A stretch of 29,637 bases of DNA, from positions 1-29,637 of the forward strand of contig DFPL01000113.1 in NCBI GenBank assembly GCA_002377245.1, given 5' to 3'. The stretch is from Enterobacteriaceae bacterium UBA3516 (GTDB taxonomy: Bacteria > Pseudomonadota > Gammaproteobacteria > Enterobacterales > Enterobacteriaceae). Positions 1-7,672 of the stretch are shown piece by piece. The position numbers were made by a program, and so were the translations under genes. Each line of letters starts with the position of its first letter. Within the stretch, counting starts at the first letter, position 1. The notes under the pieces are model-generated. The model was given only the letters and a program-made list of their open reading frames with translations, had not been told where the DNA came from and searched no databases.

Positions 1-1
1 A

Positions 2-238
2 TGGCTGATGGGGCTTGCAATGTTACTGCGGCACGGGCAAAGGCCGCATGCCTGGCTTATCGTGAAAATCCTGCTGGTGATCGGGCTTTCTGGTATCCAC
101 GGCGTGCTCAGTGCCACACTGCGCCGTCTGGCCACGGGGCAGGGAAGTCGTATTCCGGGCGTTGTCTCTCAGGCCACCGCAGGGATTAGCGTGGCGGTGG
201 CGTTAATTATTTTGCTCGCGGTCTTCAGGCCTTTCTGA
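2..238 (+). CDS. 3' end of a HemJ/CopD-like small integral membrane protein (partial)
   Basis: The frame is open from the first bases of the window to a TGA at 236-238, so only the last 79 or so residues are visible and the true start lies upstream. The fragment is strongly hydrophobic, with two probable membrane segments. One contains the string WLIVKILLVIGLSGIHG, followed by a basic RR loop. The other is the last 25 residues, ending AVFRPF. A K-x-x-L-V-hydrophobic-x-x-H helix, a short basic loop and a final helix ending in Lys/Arg-Pro-Phe resemble the C-terminus of the HemJ (UPF0093) and CopD-like families. That is family resemblance by eye, and no function is assigned. The gene converges on nth with 12 bp between stops. 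E. coli K-12 has dtpA, a peptide transporter reading in another arrangement, beyond nth, so this gene marks a difference in synteny. Confidence 0.6.
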   Translation, partial: WLMGLAMLLRHGQRPHAWLIVKILLVIGLSGIHGVLSATLRRLATGQGSRIPGVVSQATAGISVAVALIILLAVFRPF

Positions 239-250
239 ACCAACGCGCGT

Positions 251-886
251 TCAGAGTTCCGTTTTACTCTCGTACTCGCAGAGATCCTCGATGATGCAGG
301 AGCCACAGCGGGGTTTGCGAGCAATGCAGGTGTAACGGCCGTGCAGAATAAGCCAGTGATGACAGTCGACTTTAAATTCCGCAGGGACGACGCTGAGCAG
401 CTTCTCTTCAACCTGTTCTACGTTTTTACCGGGCGCGAAATGCGTCCGGTTGCAAACACGAAAAATATGGGTATCTACTGCAATAGTCGGCCAGCCAAAC
501 GCCGTATTCAGCACCACGTTAGCTGTCTTACGACCGACACCGGGCAGCGCTTCCAGCGCCGCTCTGTCTTCGGGGACTTGACCCGCATGCTGTTCGAGCA
601 AAATACGGCAGGTTTTAATGACGTTTTCCGCTTTGGTATTAAACAGGCCAATGGTTTTGATATAGCCTTTTAACCCATCAACGCCAAGTTCCAGCATCGC
701 CTGCGGGGTGTTCGCGACCGGATAGAGCAGGGCGGTGGCTTTATTGACACTCACGTCAGTGGCCTGTGCGGAGAGCAGCACGGCAATCAGCAGTTCAAAA
801 GGTGAGTTGAAATTCAGTTCTGTCGTCGGGTGCGGATTATCGTCCCGCAGGCGGGTCAGGATTTCCCGCCGTTTCACTTTATTCAT
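251..886 (-). CDS. nth: Endonuclease III (DNA glycosylase/AP lyase)
   Basis: The 211-residue product removes oxidised pyrimidines from DNA and cleaves the abasic site by beta-elimination, in base-excision repair. Length and sequence match E. coli Nth. The helix-hairpin-helix LPGVGRKTANVVL lies at residues 114-126 and contains the catalytic Lys120. Asp138 is in VDTHIFRV. The C-terminal [4Fe-4S] loop has Cys187, Cys194, Cys197 and Cys203 in the pattern C-x6-C-x2-C-x5-C. The start codon overlaps the rsxE stop by one base (TGATG), so nth is the last gene of the rsx operon and is probably translationally coupled to rsxE. No intrinsic terminator is visible after it; its stop lies 12 bp from that of the convergent membrane-protein gene. 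Confidence 0.98.
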   Translation of the reverse strand: MNKVKRREILTRLRDDNPHPTTELNFNSPFELLIAVLLSAQATDVSVNKATALLYPVANTPQAMLELGVDGLKGYIKTIGLFNTKAENVIKTCRILLEQHAGQVPEDRAALEALPGVGRKTANVVLNTAFGWPTIAVDTHIFRVCNRTHFAPGKNVEQVEEKLLSVVPAEFKVDCHHWLILHGRYTCIARKPRCGSCIIEDLCEYESKTEL

Positions 887-1578
887 CAGGCCTTCCCGGG
901 CACGGTTTGCGTTGTATCGCGCGCGATCGCTGCGGCACGGCGTTTTTTCGAACGCTCGTCGATCAGGTATTTAATGGCCAGCAACATTCCGAGGCCGATA
1001 AAGGCACCCGGTGGCAACATGGCCAGTAAGAAAGAGGAGTCGGTGTGGAAGACTTCGACACGCAACACTTTTGCCCATCCGCCCAGCAGGCTATCGGCAC
1101 CGTCAAACAACGTACCGTTACCCAAAATCTCGCGCAGCGAGCCCAGCGTAAACATGGTGCAGGTTGCGCCCATACCGATAGAAAAACCGTCCAGCGCAGA
1201 AAGGCCAGGGCTTTTTTTAGCGGCAAAGGCTTCTGCGCGTCCGACCACAATACAGTTGGTCACAATCAGAGGGATGAAAATCCCCAACGACTGATATAAC
1301 CCATAGGCATAGGCATTGATCAGCATCTGCACGATGCTCACCACCGAGGCAATAATCATCACGTAAATGGGAATACGGATTTCTGACGGCGTCCAGCGGC
1401 GTACCAACGAGATGGTCAGGTTGGTTAGCGTCAATACCAGTGTGGTCGCCAGCCCCAGCCCCAGCGCATTTGTGGCAGTGGAGGTGACCGCAAGCAGAGG
1501 ACACATCCCCAACAGCTGAACCAGGGCAGAGTTATTTTTCCACAACCCCTGGACGATGATCTCTTTAATTTCGCTCAT
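886..1578 (-). CDS. rsxE: Rsx/Rnf electron transport complex subunit E
   Basis: The 230-residue product is an integral membrane subunit of the Rnf-type complex. In E. coli the Rsx complex keeps SoxR reduced and so switches the superoxide response off. About six hydrophobic helices are visible, with the family strings LLGMCPLLAVTSTATNALG near the N-terminus and LGIFIPLIVTNCIVVGRAEA in the middle. It is a paralogue of RsxA, which shares the FIPLI-TNC motif, and the pair form the symmetric membrane core. I chose the ATG at 1578 (MSEIKE) over the upstream in-frame ATG at 1593. It matches the E. coli start and follows a GGGGAG ribosome-binding site two bases after the rsxG stop. The tail is basic and cytoplasmic. 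Confidence 0.96.
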   Translation of the reverse strand: MSEIKEIIVQGLWKNNSALVQLLGMCPLLAVTSTATNALGLGLATTLVLTLTNLTISLVRRWTPSEIRIPIYVMIIASVVSIVQMLINAYAYGLYQSLGIFIPLIVTNCIVVGRAEAFAAKKSPGLSALDGFSIGMGATCTMFTLGSLREILGNGTLFDGADSLLGGWAKVLRVEVFHTDSSFLLAMLPPGAFIGLGMLLAIKYLIDERSKKRRAAAIARDTTQTVPGKA

Positions 1579-1580
1579 GG

Positions 1581-2201
1581 TTACTCCCCACAACTCGGCA
1601 AACTGGAAAGCTGGCCAGGCAAGCTCTGGGCATACAGGCCCGCTCGCTTAACAGCATTGACTACCGCACGGGGGGTAATAGTGGCGCCGGTAAACTGATC
1701 AAAATCACCGCCGTCTTTTTTCACTGCCCAGTGCGTATCGTTCGCGCCTTTAATTTTCTTACCGGCGAAACGGGTGATCCAGTCGGAAATACGCAGTTCA
1801 ATTTTGTCACCGAGCCCCGGCGTTTCATGGTGTTCAGTGACACGTGTGCCCAGCACCGTTCCGTTAAAATCGGCACCCACTAATAGCTGAATGACGCCAG
1901 AGTAGCCATCAGGGGCGGTGGCTTCGAGTATGGCTCCCACTGGCGTATCGTCTTTACGCGCGATGTAGACCTTATGTGTGCCTTTTCCAAGCTCAGGGGC
2001 ATCCACCAGGTAACAACTGTTCTGCAAGGCATTATTATAGCTGTCGGCAGGGAGGACCTGGCTGAACAACGCTTTTTGTTGCATCACGGCCTGTTCGGCA
2101 ATGGTGGATTTGGTGAGCTGGTTAATAGCCGCAGTCATGCCGGTTGATGCCGCCGCGAACAGCGTCAACGTCATGCCATATTTTCGCATGGTATCAAGCA
2201 T
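1581..2201 (-). CDS. rsxG: Rsx/Rnf electron transport complex subunit G (covalent FMN)
   Basis: The 206-residue product, the same length as E. coli RsxG, is a membrane-anchored periplasmic flavoprotein of the Rsx complex. One N-terminal membrane helix (about residues 8-27) precedes an FMN-binding domain. The motif TGATITPRAVV at 171-181 places the flavin-bearing Thr at 174, where FMN is attached by a phosphoester bond in Rnf/Nqr proteins. The conserved TEHHETPGLGDKI at 122-134 is also present. The gene lies two bases upstream of rsxE and nine bases downstream of rsxD, within the operon. Nothing is truncated or unusual. Confidence 0.97.
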   Translation of the reverse strand: MLDTMRKYGMTLTLFAAASTGMTAAINQLTKSTIAEQAVMQQKALFSQVLPADSYNNALQNSCYLVDAPELGKGTHKVYIARKDDTPVGAILEATAPDGYSGVIQLLVGADFNGTVLGTRVTEHHETPGLGDKIELRISDWITRFAGKKIKGANDTHWAVKKDGGDFDQFTGATITPRAVVNAVKRAGLYAQSLPGQLSSLPSCGE

Positions 2202-2210
2202 GGCGACTCC

Positions 2211-3263
2211 TTAACGATGGCCGTACACGCGAGGGCGTGTGAAATAATCAATCAATGGGACAGTAATATTCGCCAGCAATACTGCAAACGCCACACCGTC
2301 CGGGTAACCCCCGTAGCTGCGGATAAGCCAGACCAGCAAGCCGGCAAGTGCACCGAAAATCAGGCGACCTTTATTTGTCGTTGAGGCGGTAACCGGGTCG
2401 GTCAAAATAAAGAATGCCCCGAGCATGGTGGCGCCTGAAAGCAGATGCACCAGTGGTGATGCGAGGCTGCCTGGCGAGAAGAACCAGCCGAGCGTTGAAC
2501 AAACCGTGAGTGAGATAAGGAAACTCACCGGAATGTGCCAGCGAATCGTTTTTTTAGCGAGCAGGAACAGGCCACCTAACAGATAACCGGCGTTGACCCA
2601 CTGCCATCCCGCCCCCGCCAGTGCGCCACTGAATATCGGGTAGTGAAGGATCTCACTGACGCTGTGCCCGGCGTGCAGCGAGGTTTTAAAGGTATCCAGC
2701 GGGGTGGCCTGGCTGATGCCATCAATGCCCATACGCAGGCTATCCATGGTGTGACCCGTGGCGGCATGACCGTTAAAAATGATCTGAACGGCATCCATCA
2801 GCCCAGGCACCGTCCTGGCAATGTCAAACGGCGGTAGCCAACTGGTCATCTGTACCGGGAAGGAGATGAGCAGCACCACATAACCAATCATTGCCGGGTT
2901 AAAGGGGTTATGCCCCAGCCCACCATAAAGCTGCTTGGCGATAATGACGGCAAACACGGTGCCCAGGACAACCATCCACCAGGGGGCAAAAGGAGGAATG
3001 CTAATGGCCAATAACAGCCCGGTGAGCAGGGCGGCATTATCAGACAGAATGCCTTTGACATTTTGCTTACGCAGATGCAGCACCACGGCTTCAGAAGCCA
3101 GCGCAGAGGCAATGGCGATGGCGATTTGGATCAGGGTTCCCCAACCAAAAAACCACCATTGCGCCGCGATGCCCGGCAAGGTGGCGAACACGACCAGCAT
3201 CATTATCCGTGAGGTCTGACGCTGATTATGGGTATAAGGGGAACTTGCGATTCTGAAAACCAT
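2211..3263 (-). CDS. rsxD: Rsx/Rnf electron transport complex subunit D (covalent FMN)
   Basis: The 350-residue polytopic membrane protein belongs to the RnfD/NqrB family; the E. coli protein has 352 residues. About nine or ten hydrophobic segments are visible. The motif GISQATPLDTFKT at 182-194 carries Thr187, the expected covalent FMN site. Other family strings are SDNAALLTGLLLA (74-86) and GGLGHNPFNPAMIGY (114-128). With RsxG it provides the flavins that move electrons across or along the membrane. The start ATG lies directly after the rsxC stop (TTA at 3264-3266 on the plus strand), so the two genes abut. Confidence 0.97.
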   Translation of the reverse strand: MVFRIASSPYTHNQRQTSRIMMLVVFATLPGIAAQWWFFGWGTLIQIAIAIASALASEAVVLHLRKQNVKGILSDNAALLTGLLLAISIPPFAPWWMVVLGTVFAVIIAKQLYGGLGHNPFNPAMIGYVVLLISFPVQMTSWLPPFDIARTVPGLMDAVQIIFNGHAATGHTMDSLRMGIDGISQATPLDTFKTSLHAGHSVSEILHYPIFSGALAGAGWQWVNAGYLLGGLFLLAKKTIRWHIPVSFLISLTVCSTLGWFFSPGSLASPLVHLLSGATMLGAFFILTDPVTASTTNKGRLIFGALAGLLVWLIRSYGGYPDGVAFAVLLANITVPLIDYFTRPRVYGHR

Positions 3264-5477
3264 TTAATCCTCGTTTACGGCTTGCTGTGCGGCTTTTTTG
3301 GCCTGAACCCGAGCGATAGCTGCCGCTACTGCTGCTTTCCGGGGATCGTCATTGGCGGCGTCCGTCGACGCGGATTGCTGCTGTAATTTTTTGGCTTTCG
3401 CGCGGGCAATCGCTGCTTCCACGGCGGCTTTGCGCGGGTCGATTGGCTCAGCAACCACGGGGACAGGTGCAGCGACCGGGGCTTCTGTCACGCCCTGTTG
3501 CTGTAGTTTTCTGGCTTTCGCGCGGGCAATCGCTGCTTCCACGGCGGCTTTGCGCGGGTCGATTGGCTCAGCGACCACGGGGGCAGGTGCAGCGACCGGG
3601 GCTTCTGTCACACTCTGTTGCTGTAGTTTTCTGGCTTTCGCACGCGCAATCGCCGCTTCCACCGCAGCTTTGCGCGGGTCGACCGGCTCAGCATCCGTCG
3701 GTTCGGCAATCGGTGCCGGGGGTTCGGCGCCGGTTTGCTGTAATTTTCTGGCTTTTGCACGGGCGATAGCGGCTTCCACCGCCGCTTTGCGCGGATCCAG
3801 CGGTTCGGCGGTGGTGGTGTCACCTGATTCAGCGCGTTCCGTCTGCAAGGCTTTCTCCGCCTGACGTGCGCGTGCCTGCGCCTTACGTGCTTCACGGGCG
3901 GCAATCATTTCGCTGTTATCCGGTGTGCTGCCGGCCTGAACAACCAGCGTCTGCGCGGCTGTGCTGTGTTTTTCACGCGCCCTCGCCAGGGCTGCGTCAA
4001 TCGCCTGCTGATCTTTCGCCGCTGGCTGTACCGCAGACTGCTTATGGCGCTCTGCACGCGCCGCTTTTTCACGTTCCAGACGTGCCTGACGCGCTTCAAA
4101 GCGGGCTTTTGCTTCGGCGTTACGCTTCTCTTCCTGTGCAATGGCGTAAATTTCCGCTTTCTCCTGACGGAAATATTGCACCAGTGGAATACTGCTCGGG
4201 CAAACCCAGGCACAGGCCCCACATTCGATACAGTCTGAAAGGTTGTGCGCCGTGGCTTTATCGTGCTGCTGACCTTTACTGAACCAGTAAAGCTGCTGTG
4301 GCAGCAGATCGGCCGGGCAGGCATCCGCGCATGCGCTGCAACGAATGCAGCCCTGCTCTTCCGTTTGTTCACCCATTTCACTGGGGGAGGGGGCAAGCAG
4401 GCAGTTGGTAATTTTAACCACCGGCACATCGAGCCAGGGCAGCGTAAAGCCCATGAGCGGCCCGCCCATGATGACTAACTGCTCGGCTGACGGGCAGAAA
4501 CCGGCGTTATCCAGCAAATGACGCACCGGTGTTCCCAGACGCGCCCAGACGTTTCCTGGCTGGGTGACGCTTTCACCCGTCAGCGTCACCACACGTTCGG
4601 TCAGCGGCTCACCGTCAATAACGGCGCGTTTAATGGCGTAGGCGGTACCGACGTTTTGCATCAGCACGCCGATATCGGAAGAGCGGCCGCCATGGGGAAC
4701 CTGTTTGCCGGTCAGGATCTGCGTGAGCTGCTTAGCCCCACCGGAGGGGTATTTGGTCGGGATGACGCGCAACTGAATATCATGTGAACCCGCCAGAACC
4801 GCACGCAGCATAGAAATGGCCTGAGGTTTGTTGTTCTCAATACCGATCAGTACCTGCCGCGGTTGCAGGATGTGCATCAGAATACGCACGCCTTCAACAA
4901 TTTGCGCCGCGCAATCCTGCATCAGGCGATCGTCAGCGGTGATGTAAGGTTCACACTCGGCAGCATTAATGATCAACGTCTCGATGAGATCGCCGCCGCC
5001 TTTCAGTTTCGCTGCCGTCGGGAAGCCTGCACCGCCTAAGCCCGCGACGCCAAACTGATGGATACGTTCAATCAGCGCTGACCGTTCACGGCTGCGATAA
5101 TCGCTCCACCCGTCACGTTCAATCCACTGGTCCTCGCCGTCGGCATCAATGATGACGCTGAGCTCTGGCAGGGCAGAAGGATGGGCGGTCGAATGAGGGG
5201 CGATTGCCGTGATGAGTCCGGATGTGGGGGCGTGCACCGGCAGCATACGCCCCCGGCCTCGCGTCAGTGCCTGACCGCGCAGAACCCGGTCGCCGACGCT
5301 GACGCACAATTCGCCCTCAGCACCGATATGCTGTTTCAGGGGAATAACAAAGCGTGTCGCCAGCGGTAATTGGCGCAGAGGCGTGCCATTAGACTGCGTT
5401 TTCATTTCCGGCGGATGAATACCACCGTGAAAATCCCACAGTTTGTCTTTACGAAAAGCGGAGAATAACTTAAGCAT
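3264..5477 (-). CDS. rsxC: Rsx/Rnf electron transport complex subunit C (Fe-S, NADH-binding type)
   Basis: The 737-residue peripheral subunit is the NADH-oxidising side of the Rnf family. The E. coli protein has about 740 residues. A glycine-rich nucleotide/FMN motif GLGGAGFPTAAK lies at 146-157. Two [4Fe-4S] ferredoxin motifs follow: Cys377/380/383/387 and Cys416/419/422/426, both C-x2-C-x2-C-x3-CP. From about residue 440 the protein turns into a charged Ala/Lys/Arg-rich tail. It holds five copies of a segment beginning DPRKAAV and running into AAIARAKARKLQQ, with Pro/Ala/Val linkers. The ATG at 5477 (MLKLFSAFRKDK) was chosen because it matches the family. The reading frame stays open for 47 more codons upstream, but that part lies inside rsxB in another frame. 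The start overlaps the rsxB stop by eight bases (ATGCTTAA). Confidence 0.96.
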   Translation of the reverse strand: MLKLFSAFRKDKLWDFHGGIHPPEMKTQSNGTPLRQLPLATRFVIPLKQHIGAEGELCVSVGDRVLRGQALTRGRGRMLPVHAPTSGLITAIAPHSTAHPSALPELSVIIDADGEDQWIERDGWSDYRSRERSALIERIHQFGVAGLGGAGFPTAAKLKGGGDLIETLIINAAECEPYITADDRLMQDCAAQIVEGVRILMHILQPRQVLIGIENNKPQAISMLRAVLAGSHDIQLRVIPTKYPSGGAKQLTQILTGKQVPHGGRSSDIGVLMQNVGTAYAIKRAVIDGEPLTERVVTLTGESVTQPGNVWARLGTPVRHLLDNAGFCPSAEQLVIMGGPLMGFTLPWLDVPVVKITNCLLAPSPSEMGEQTEEQGCIRCSACADACPADLLPQQLYWFSKGQQHDKATAHNLSDCIECGACAWVCPSSIPLVQYFRQEKAEIYAIAQEEKRNAEAKARFEARQARLEREKAARAERHKQSAVQPAAKDQQAIDAALARAREKHSTAAQTLVVQAGSTPDNSEMIAAREARKAQARARQAEKALQTERAESGDTTTAEPLDPRKAAVEAAIARAKARKLQQTGAEPPAPIAEPTDAEPVDPRKAAVEAAIARAKARKLQQQSVTEAPVAAPAPVVAEPIDPRKAAVEAAIARAKARKLQQQGVTEAPVAAPVPVVAEPIDPRKAAVEAAIARAKAKKLQQQSASTDAANDDPRKAAVAAAIARVQAKKAAQQAVNED
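3381..3840. repeat. Tandem coding repeats in the rsxC tail, about 120 bp per unit
   Basis: Units start at 3381, 3501, 3621 and about 3738, each opening with CTGTA[AG]TTTT on the plus strand. The first two units are both exactly 120 bp. Comparing them base by base I count six differences. The third is nearer 117 bp and more diverged. They encode the repeated DPRKAAVEAAIARAKARKLQQ-type segments of RsxC, and an older copy lies at 3295-3350. All unit lengths are multiples of three, so gain or loss of a unit keeps the frame. Confidence 0.93.
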
Positions 5478-6048
5478 GTTGTTCCACGGGAATAATACGC
5501 ACCGGAATCGTGTGCAAGTCCCATTTCCAGCTGGCGGTGGTCGTTTCAACCGGACGTAACTCAATACACTTCGTCGGGCACGGATCCACACAAAGATTAC
5601 AACCCGTGCACAGGTCACTCATGACCGTGTGCATAGCGCGGGTCGCGCCAACAATGGCATCGACAGGACAAGCCTGAATACATTTGGTACAGCCGATACA
5701 GTTAGCTTCGTCGATAATAGCGAGCATACGCACGGGTTCAAGAGCGGCATCGTCACCGTCTATTGGCTGCGGATCGACGTTAAGCGTTTCGGCAATTTTC
5801 AGCATCACGGCTTCACCGCCCGGCGCACAGCGGTTGATTTTTTCACCCTGCAGGCCAACGGCCTCAGCGTAGGGCCGACAGCCAGGATAACCGCACTGGC
5901 CGCACTGGCTCTGCGGGAGCAAATCGTCAATTTTTTCGACAACCGGATCCTCCGCAACGGCGAAACGGCGCGACGCATAACCAAGAATGACGCCAAACAG
6001 TAGCCCGAGCACGCTCAGGGCAGCAATGGCTATCCAGATTGCATTCAT
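5470..6048 (-). CDS. rsxB: Rsx/Rnf electron transport complex subunit B (ferredoxin-type)
   Basis: The 192-residue product, the E. coli length, is an iron-sulfur protein anchored by one N-terminal helix (about 4-24). A four-Cys domain Cys49/52/57/74 (SQCGQCGYPGC) precedes two ferredoxin motifs: Cys117/120/123/127 and Cys147/150/153/157. Each of these three sets can hold a [4Fe-4S] cluster. It passes electrons between RsxC and the membrane flavin subunits. The start codon overlaps the rsxA stop by one base (TAATG) and the stop overlaps the rsxC start by eight bases. The subunits are therefore likely made in step by translational coupling. Confidence 0.98.
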   Translation of the reverse strand: MNAIWIAIAALSVLGLLFGVILGYASRRFAVAEDPVVEKIDDLLPQSQCGQCGYPGCRPYAEAVGLQGEKINRCAPGGEAVMLKIAETLNVDPQPIDGDDAALEPVRMLAIIDEANCIGCTKCIQACPVDAIVGATRAMHTVMSDLCTGCNLCVDPCPTKCIELRPVETTTASWKWDLHTIPVRIIPVEQHA

Positions 6049-6629
6049 TACAACTTCACCAGACCACTAAAGCCCATAAAGGCCAGAGACATTAGACCAG
6101 CGGTAATGAGCGCGATGGCATTACCGCGAAAAGGTGCGGGCACATCGGCGACGACGAGACGTTCACGGATGGCAGCAAACAACACCATGACCAGGGAGAA
6201 TCCAACGGCGGCAGAGAAGCCATACAACGCGGATTGCAGGAAATTGTGCCCAAGGTTGATATTGAGCAATGGCACGCCAAGCACGGCACAGTTAGTGGTG
6301 ATCAGCGGCAGGAAGATCCCCAACAGGCGATAGAGCGCCGGGCTGGTTTTACGTACCACCATCTCGGTGAACTGCACCACAACAGCAATGACAAGGATAA
6401 ATGCCAGCGTGCGCAGGTAGACCAGTTCCAGCGGGATGAGCAGCCAGGTATCAATAATCCAGGCACAAATAGAGGCCAGCGTGATCACGAAGGTGGTGGC
6501 AAGCCCCATGCCCATGGCGGCTTCAAGTTTTTTGGACACACCCATAAATGGGCATAAGCCAAGGAACTTCACCAACACAAAATTATTGACCAGAACGGTT
6601 CCGATAAAAAGCAGCAGATAGTCTGTCAT
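6048..6629 (-). CDS. rsxA: Rsx/Rnf electron transport complex subunit A
   Basis: The 193-residue integral membrane protein has about six helices. It opens MTDYLLLFIGTVLVNNFVLV and carries the family strings KFLGLCPFMGVSKKLE and FLPLITTNCAVLGVPLLN, which are shared with its paralogue RsxE. Length and start match E. coli RsxA. It is the first gene of the rsxABCDGE-nth operon. Its ribosome-binding site is weak: the sequence before the ATG reads CAGGCCATCTA. A terminator-like hairpin directly upstream separates it from ydgK, so the operon promoter probably lies downstream of, or reads through, that hairpin. I could not point to convincing -35/-10 boxes. Confidence 0.97.
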   Translation of the reverse strand: MTDYLLLFIGTVLVNNFVLVKFLGLCPFMGVSKKLEAAMGMGLATTFVITLASICAWIIDTWLLIPLELVYLRTLAFILVIAVVVQFTEMVVRKTSPALYRLLGIFLPLITTNCAVLGVPLLNINLGHNFLQSALYGFSAAVGFSLVMVLFAAIRERLVVADVPAPFRGNAIALITAGLMSLAFMGFSGLVKL

Positions 6630-6644
6630 TAGATGGCCTGAAAT

Positions 6645-6685
6645 AAAAAAAGCCGCCTATTATCCGTCAAACGACAGCAGGCGAC
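6645..6685 (-). terminator. Intrinsic terminator after ydgK, before rsxA
   Basis: On the minus strand GTCGCCT (6685-6679) pairs with AGGCGGC (6658-6652), including one G-U pair, and is followed by seven T residues (6651-6645). The 20-base loop can form a small inner GTC/GAC stem. It starts about 20 bases after the ydgK stop. Confidence 0.65.
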
Positions 6686-6706
6686 AACAGAATAACTGTA
6701 AGGTTA

Positions 6707-7144
6707 TTACGGGTTCACAAAGGTCTGTTTAACACGCTCAGACCGTTTGAAGTAAGGCACGATGAGCGCAGTGGCGGCCAGAGCAAAAAGCAGATCGCGA
6801 ACCGCTATTTCATCCGCAACAGGTAAAAAGGCAAAAGATTTCAGTGCCAGCAGCAGCGTGATGAGCAGCCAGATAATCATCTGTTTTAAGACGCTGCGGC
6901 GGCGTTTAAAAAAGGCGACAACCAGCCACAGCGTGTAACACCAGACCCCGGACGCAAACGCGAACGAAATAAACCAGATAAACAGATTCGCGACAGGGAC
7001 AGCACCTATAGCGGCAATGAACTGGGGGAACTGCAAGCGGATAGCATACGCCAGACTGAGCGTCTGGCCCAGCAACGAAACCAGCAACCAGGCAAGGGGG
7101 GCAAGAAGCCAGCCGCCGATTCTTTCTGCATGTCTCGTTGTCAT
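6707..7144 (-). CDS. ydgK: DUF2569 inner-membrane protein
   Basis: The 145-residue hydrophobic protein has about four membrane helices: roughly residues 10-32, 45-75, 85-105 and 115-130. The position beside rsxA and the opening RIGGWLLAPLAWLLVSLLG identify it as YdgK of the DUF2569 family. Its function is unknown. I preferred the ATG at 7144 (MTTRHAERIGG) to in-frame ATGs at 7156 and 7162, because a clear Shine-Dalgarno sequence GAGGAAGAG sits just before it. In E. coli ydgK is often drawn with the rsx genes, but here a terminator-like hairpin separates them. Confidence 0.85.
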   Translation of the reverse strand: MTTRHAERIGGWLLAPLAWLLVSLLGQTLSLAYAIRLQFPQFIAAIGAVPVANLFIWFISFAFASGVWCYTLWLVVAFFKRRRSVLKQMIIWLLITLLLALKSFAFLPVADEIAVRDLLFALAATALIVPYFKRSERVKQTFVNP

Positions 7145-7215
7145 ACTCTTCCTCATGGCCATAACGCTTTTACCGGCCAGGAGTATAAAGCATTATTGAG
7201 CGAATGCTACAGATG

Positions 7216-7431
7216 CTATTGAACGTAATGCCAGACCGACTTGGGGACGCAACCAATGTCGAAAAGACGGCCACCTGAAACCAGCTCAGCCCGACGGTGA
7301 TCGGCTGCGCGATACATGTTAATGATTTCTATGTTGTCGGTCAGAGTGTAGTTGAGGTGATCGAACAGTTTTTCCAGACTTTCAAGGGAACTGATTTTGC
7401 GAAATTTTAATAAATAGTCCTGAACGGTCAT
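7216..7431 (-). CDS. cnu: Hha/YmoA-family OriC-binding nucleoid-associated protein Cnu (YdgT)
   Basis: The 71-residue product has the same length as E. coli Cnu, which binds H-NS and StpA and helps silence genes; it also binds a site in oriC. It begins MTVQDYLLKFRKISSLESLE and contains NMYRAADHRRAELVSGGRLFD, the signature of this family. I chose the ATG at 7431 because it matches that start exactly. An upstream in-frame ATG at 7470 would add 13 residues that do not look like the family. The Shine-Dalgarno sequence is poor. The long upstream region holds several dyads (see the findings). Confidence 0.93.
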   Translation of the reverse strand: MTVQDYLLKFRKISSLESLEKLFDHLNYTLTDNIEIINMYRAADHRRAELVSGGRLFDIGCVPKSVWHYVQ

Positions 7432-7491
7432 GTTAAGCGTTATCCATATAATAGAAAGACAATAAAACATTCGCGGGTAATTCGGTCGAAT

Positions 7492-7611
7492 AATAAACGG
7501 GCTTATCAGCGCATGATTGTCGCTGGGTGCACTACCGTTTATTTAGGAATTTTCTTTAAAGGGTGTTACAGACACCTGGACGGTGCCTGGGGATGAAGAG
7601 TAGCGCTCTTC
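7492..7611. other. Cluster of inverted repeats between blr and cnu
   Basis: The 241 bp between the blr stop and the cnu start hold no convincing gene. An outer dyad AATAAACGG (7492-7500) and CCGTTTATT (7535-7543) encloses an inner dyad CAGCG (7507-7511) and CGCTG (7521-7525). Further upstream for cnu are CAGACACC/GGTGCCTG (7569-7576 and 7582-7589, one mismatch) and a perfect GAAGAG/CTCTTC hairpin (7595-7600 and 7606-7611, five-base loop). None has a clear T tract in the blr-to-cnu direction. Confidence 0.5.
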
Positions 7612-7672
7612 TTTACGACTGGCAATACTCAACTGAATGCCATAATTAAGGGGCAAACGGCAGCAATCTCGT

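Noticed and set aside
3352..3864. A 170-codon plus-strand open frame, and repeats that could look like a CRISPR array
   Set aside because: Both come from the repetitive tail of rsxC. The repeats are 120 bp with no short unique spacers and are in frame on the minus strand, and the plus frame is a mirror of Ala/Lys-rich codons.
5478..5618. A 47-codon N-terminal extension of rsxC
   Set aside because: It lies inside rsxB in another frame, and the family starts at MLKLFSAF.
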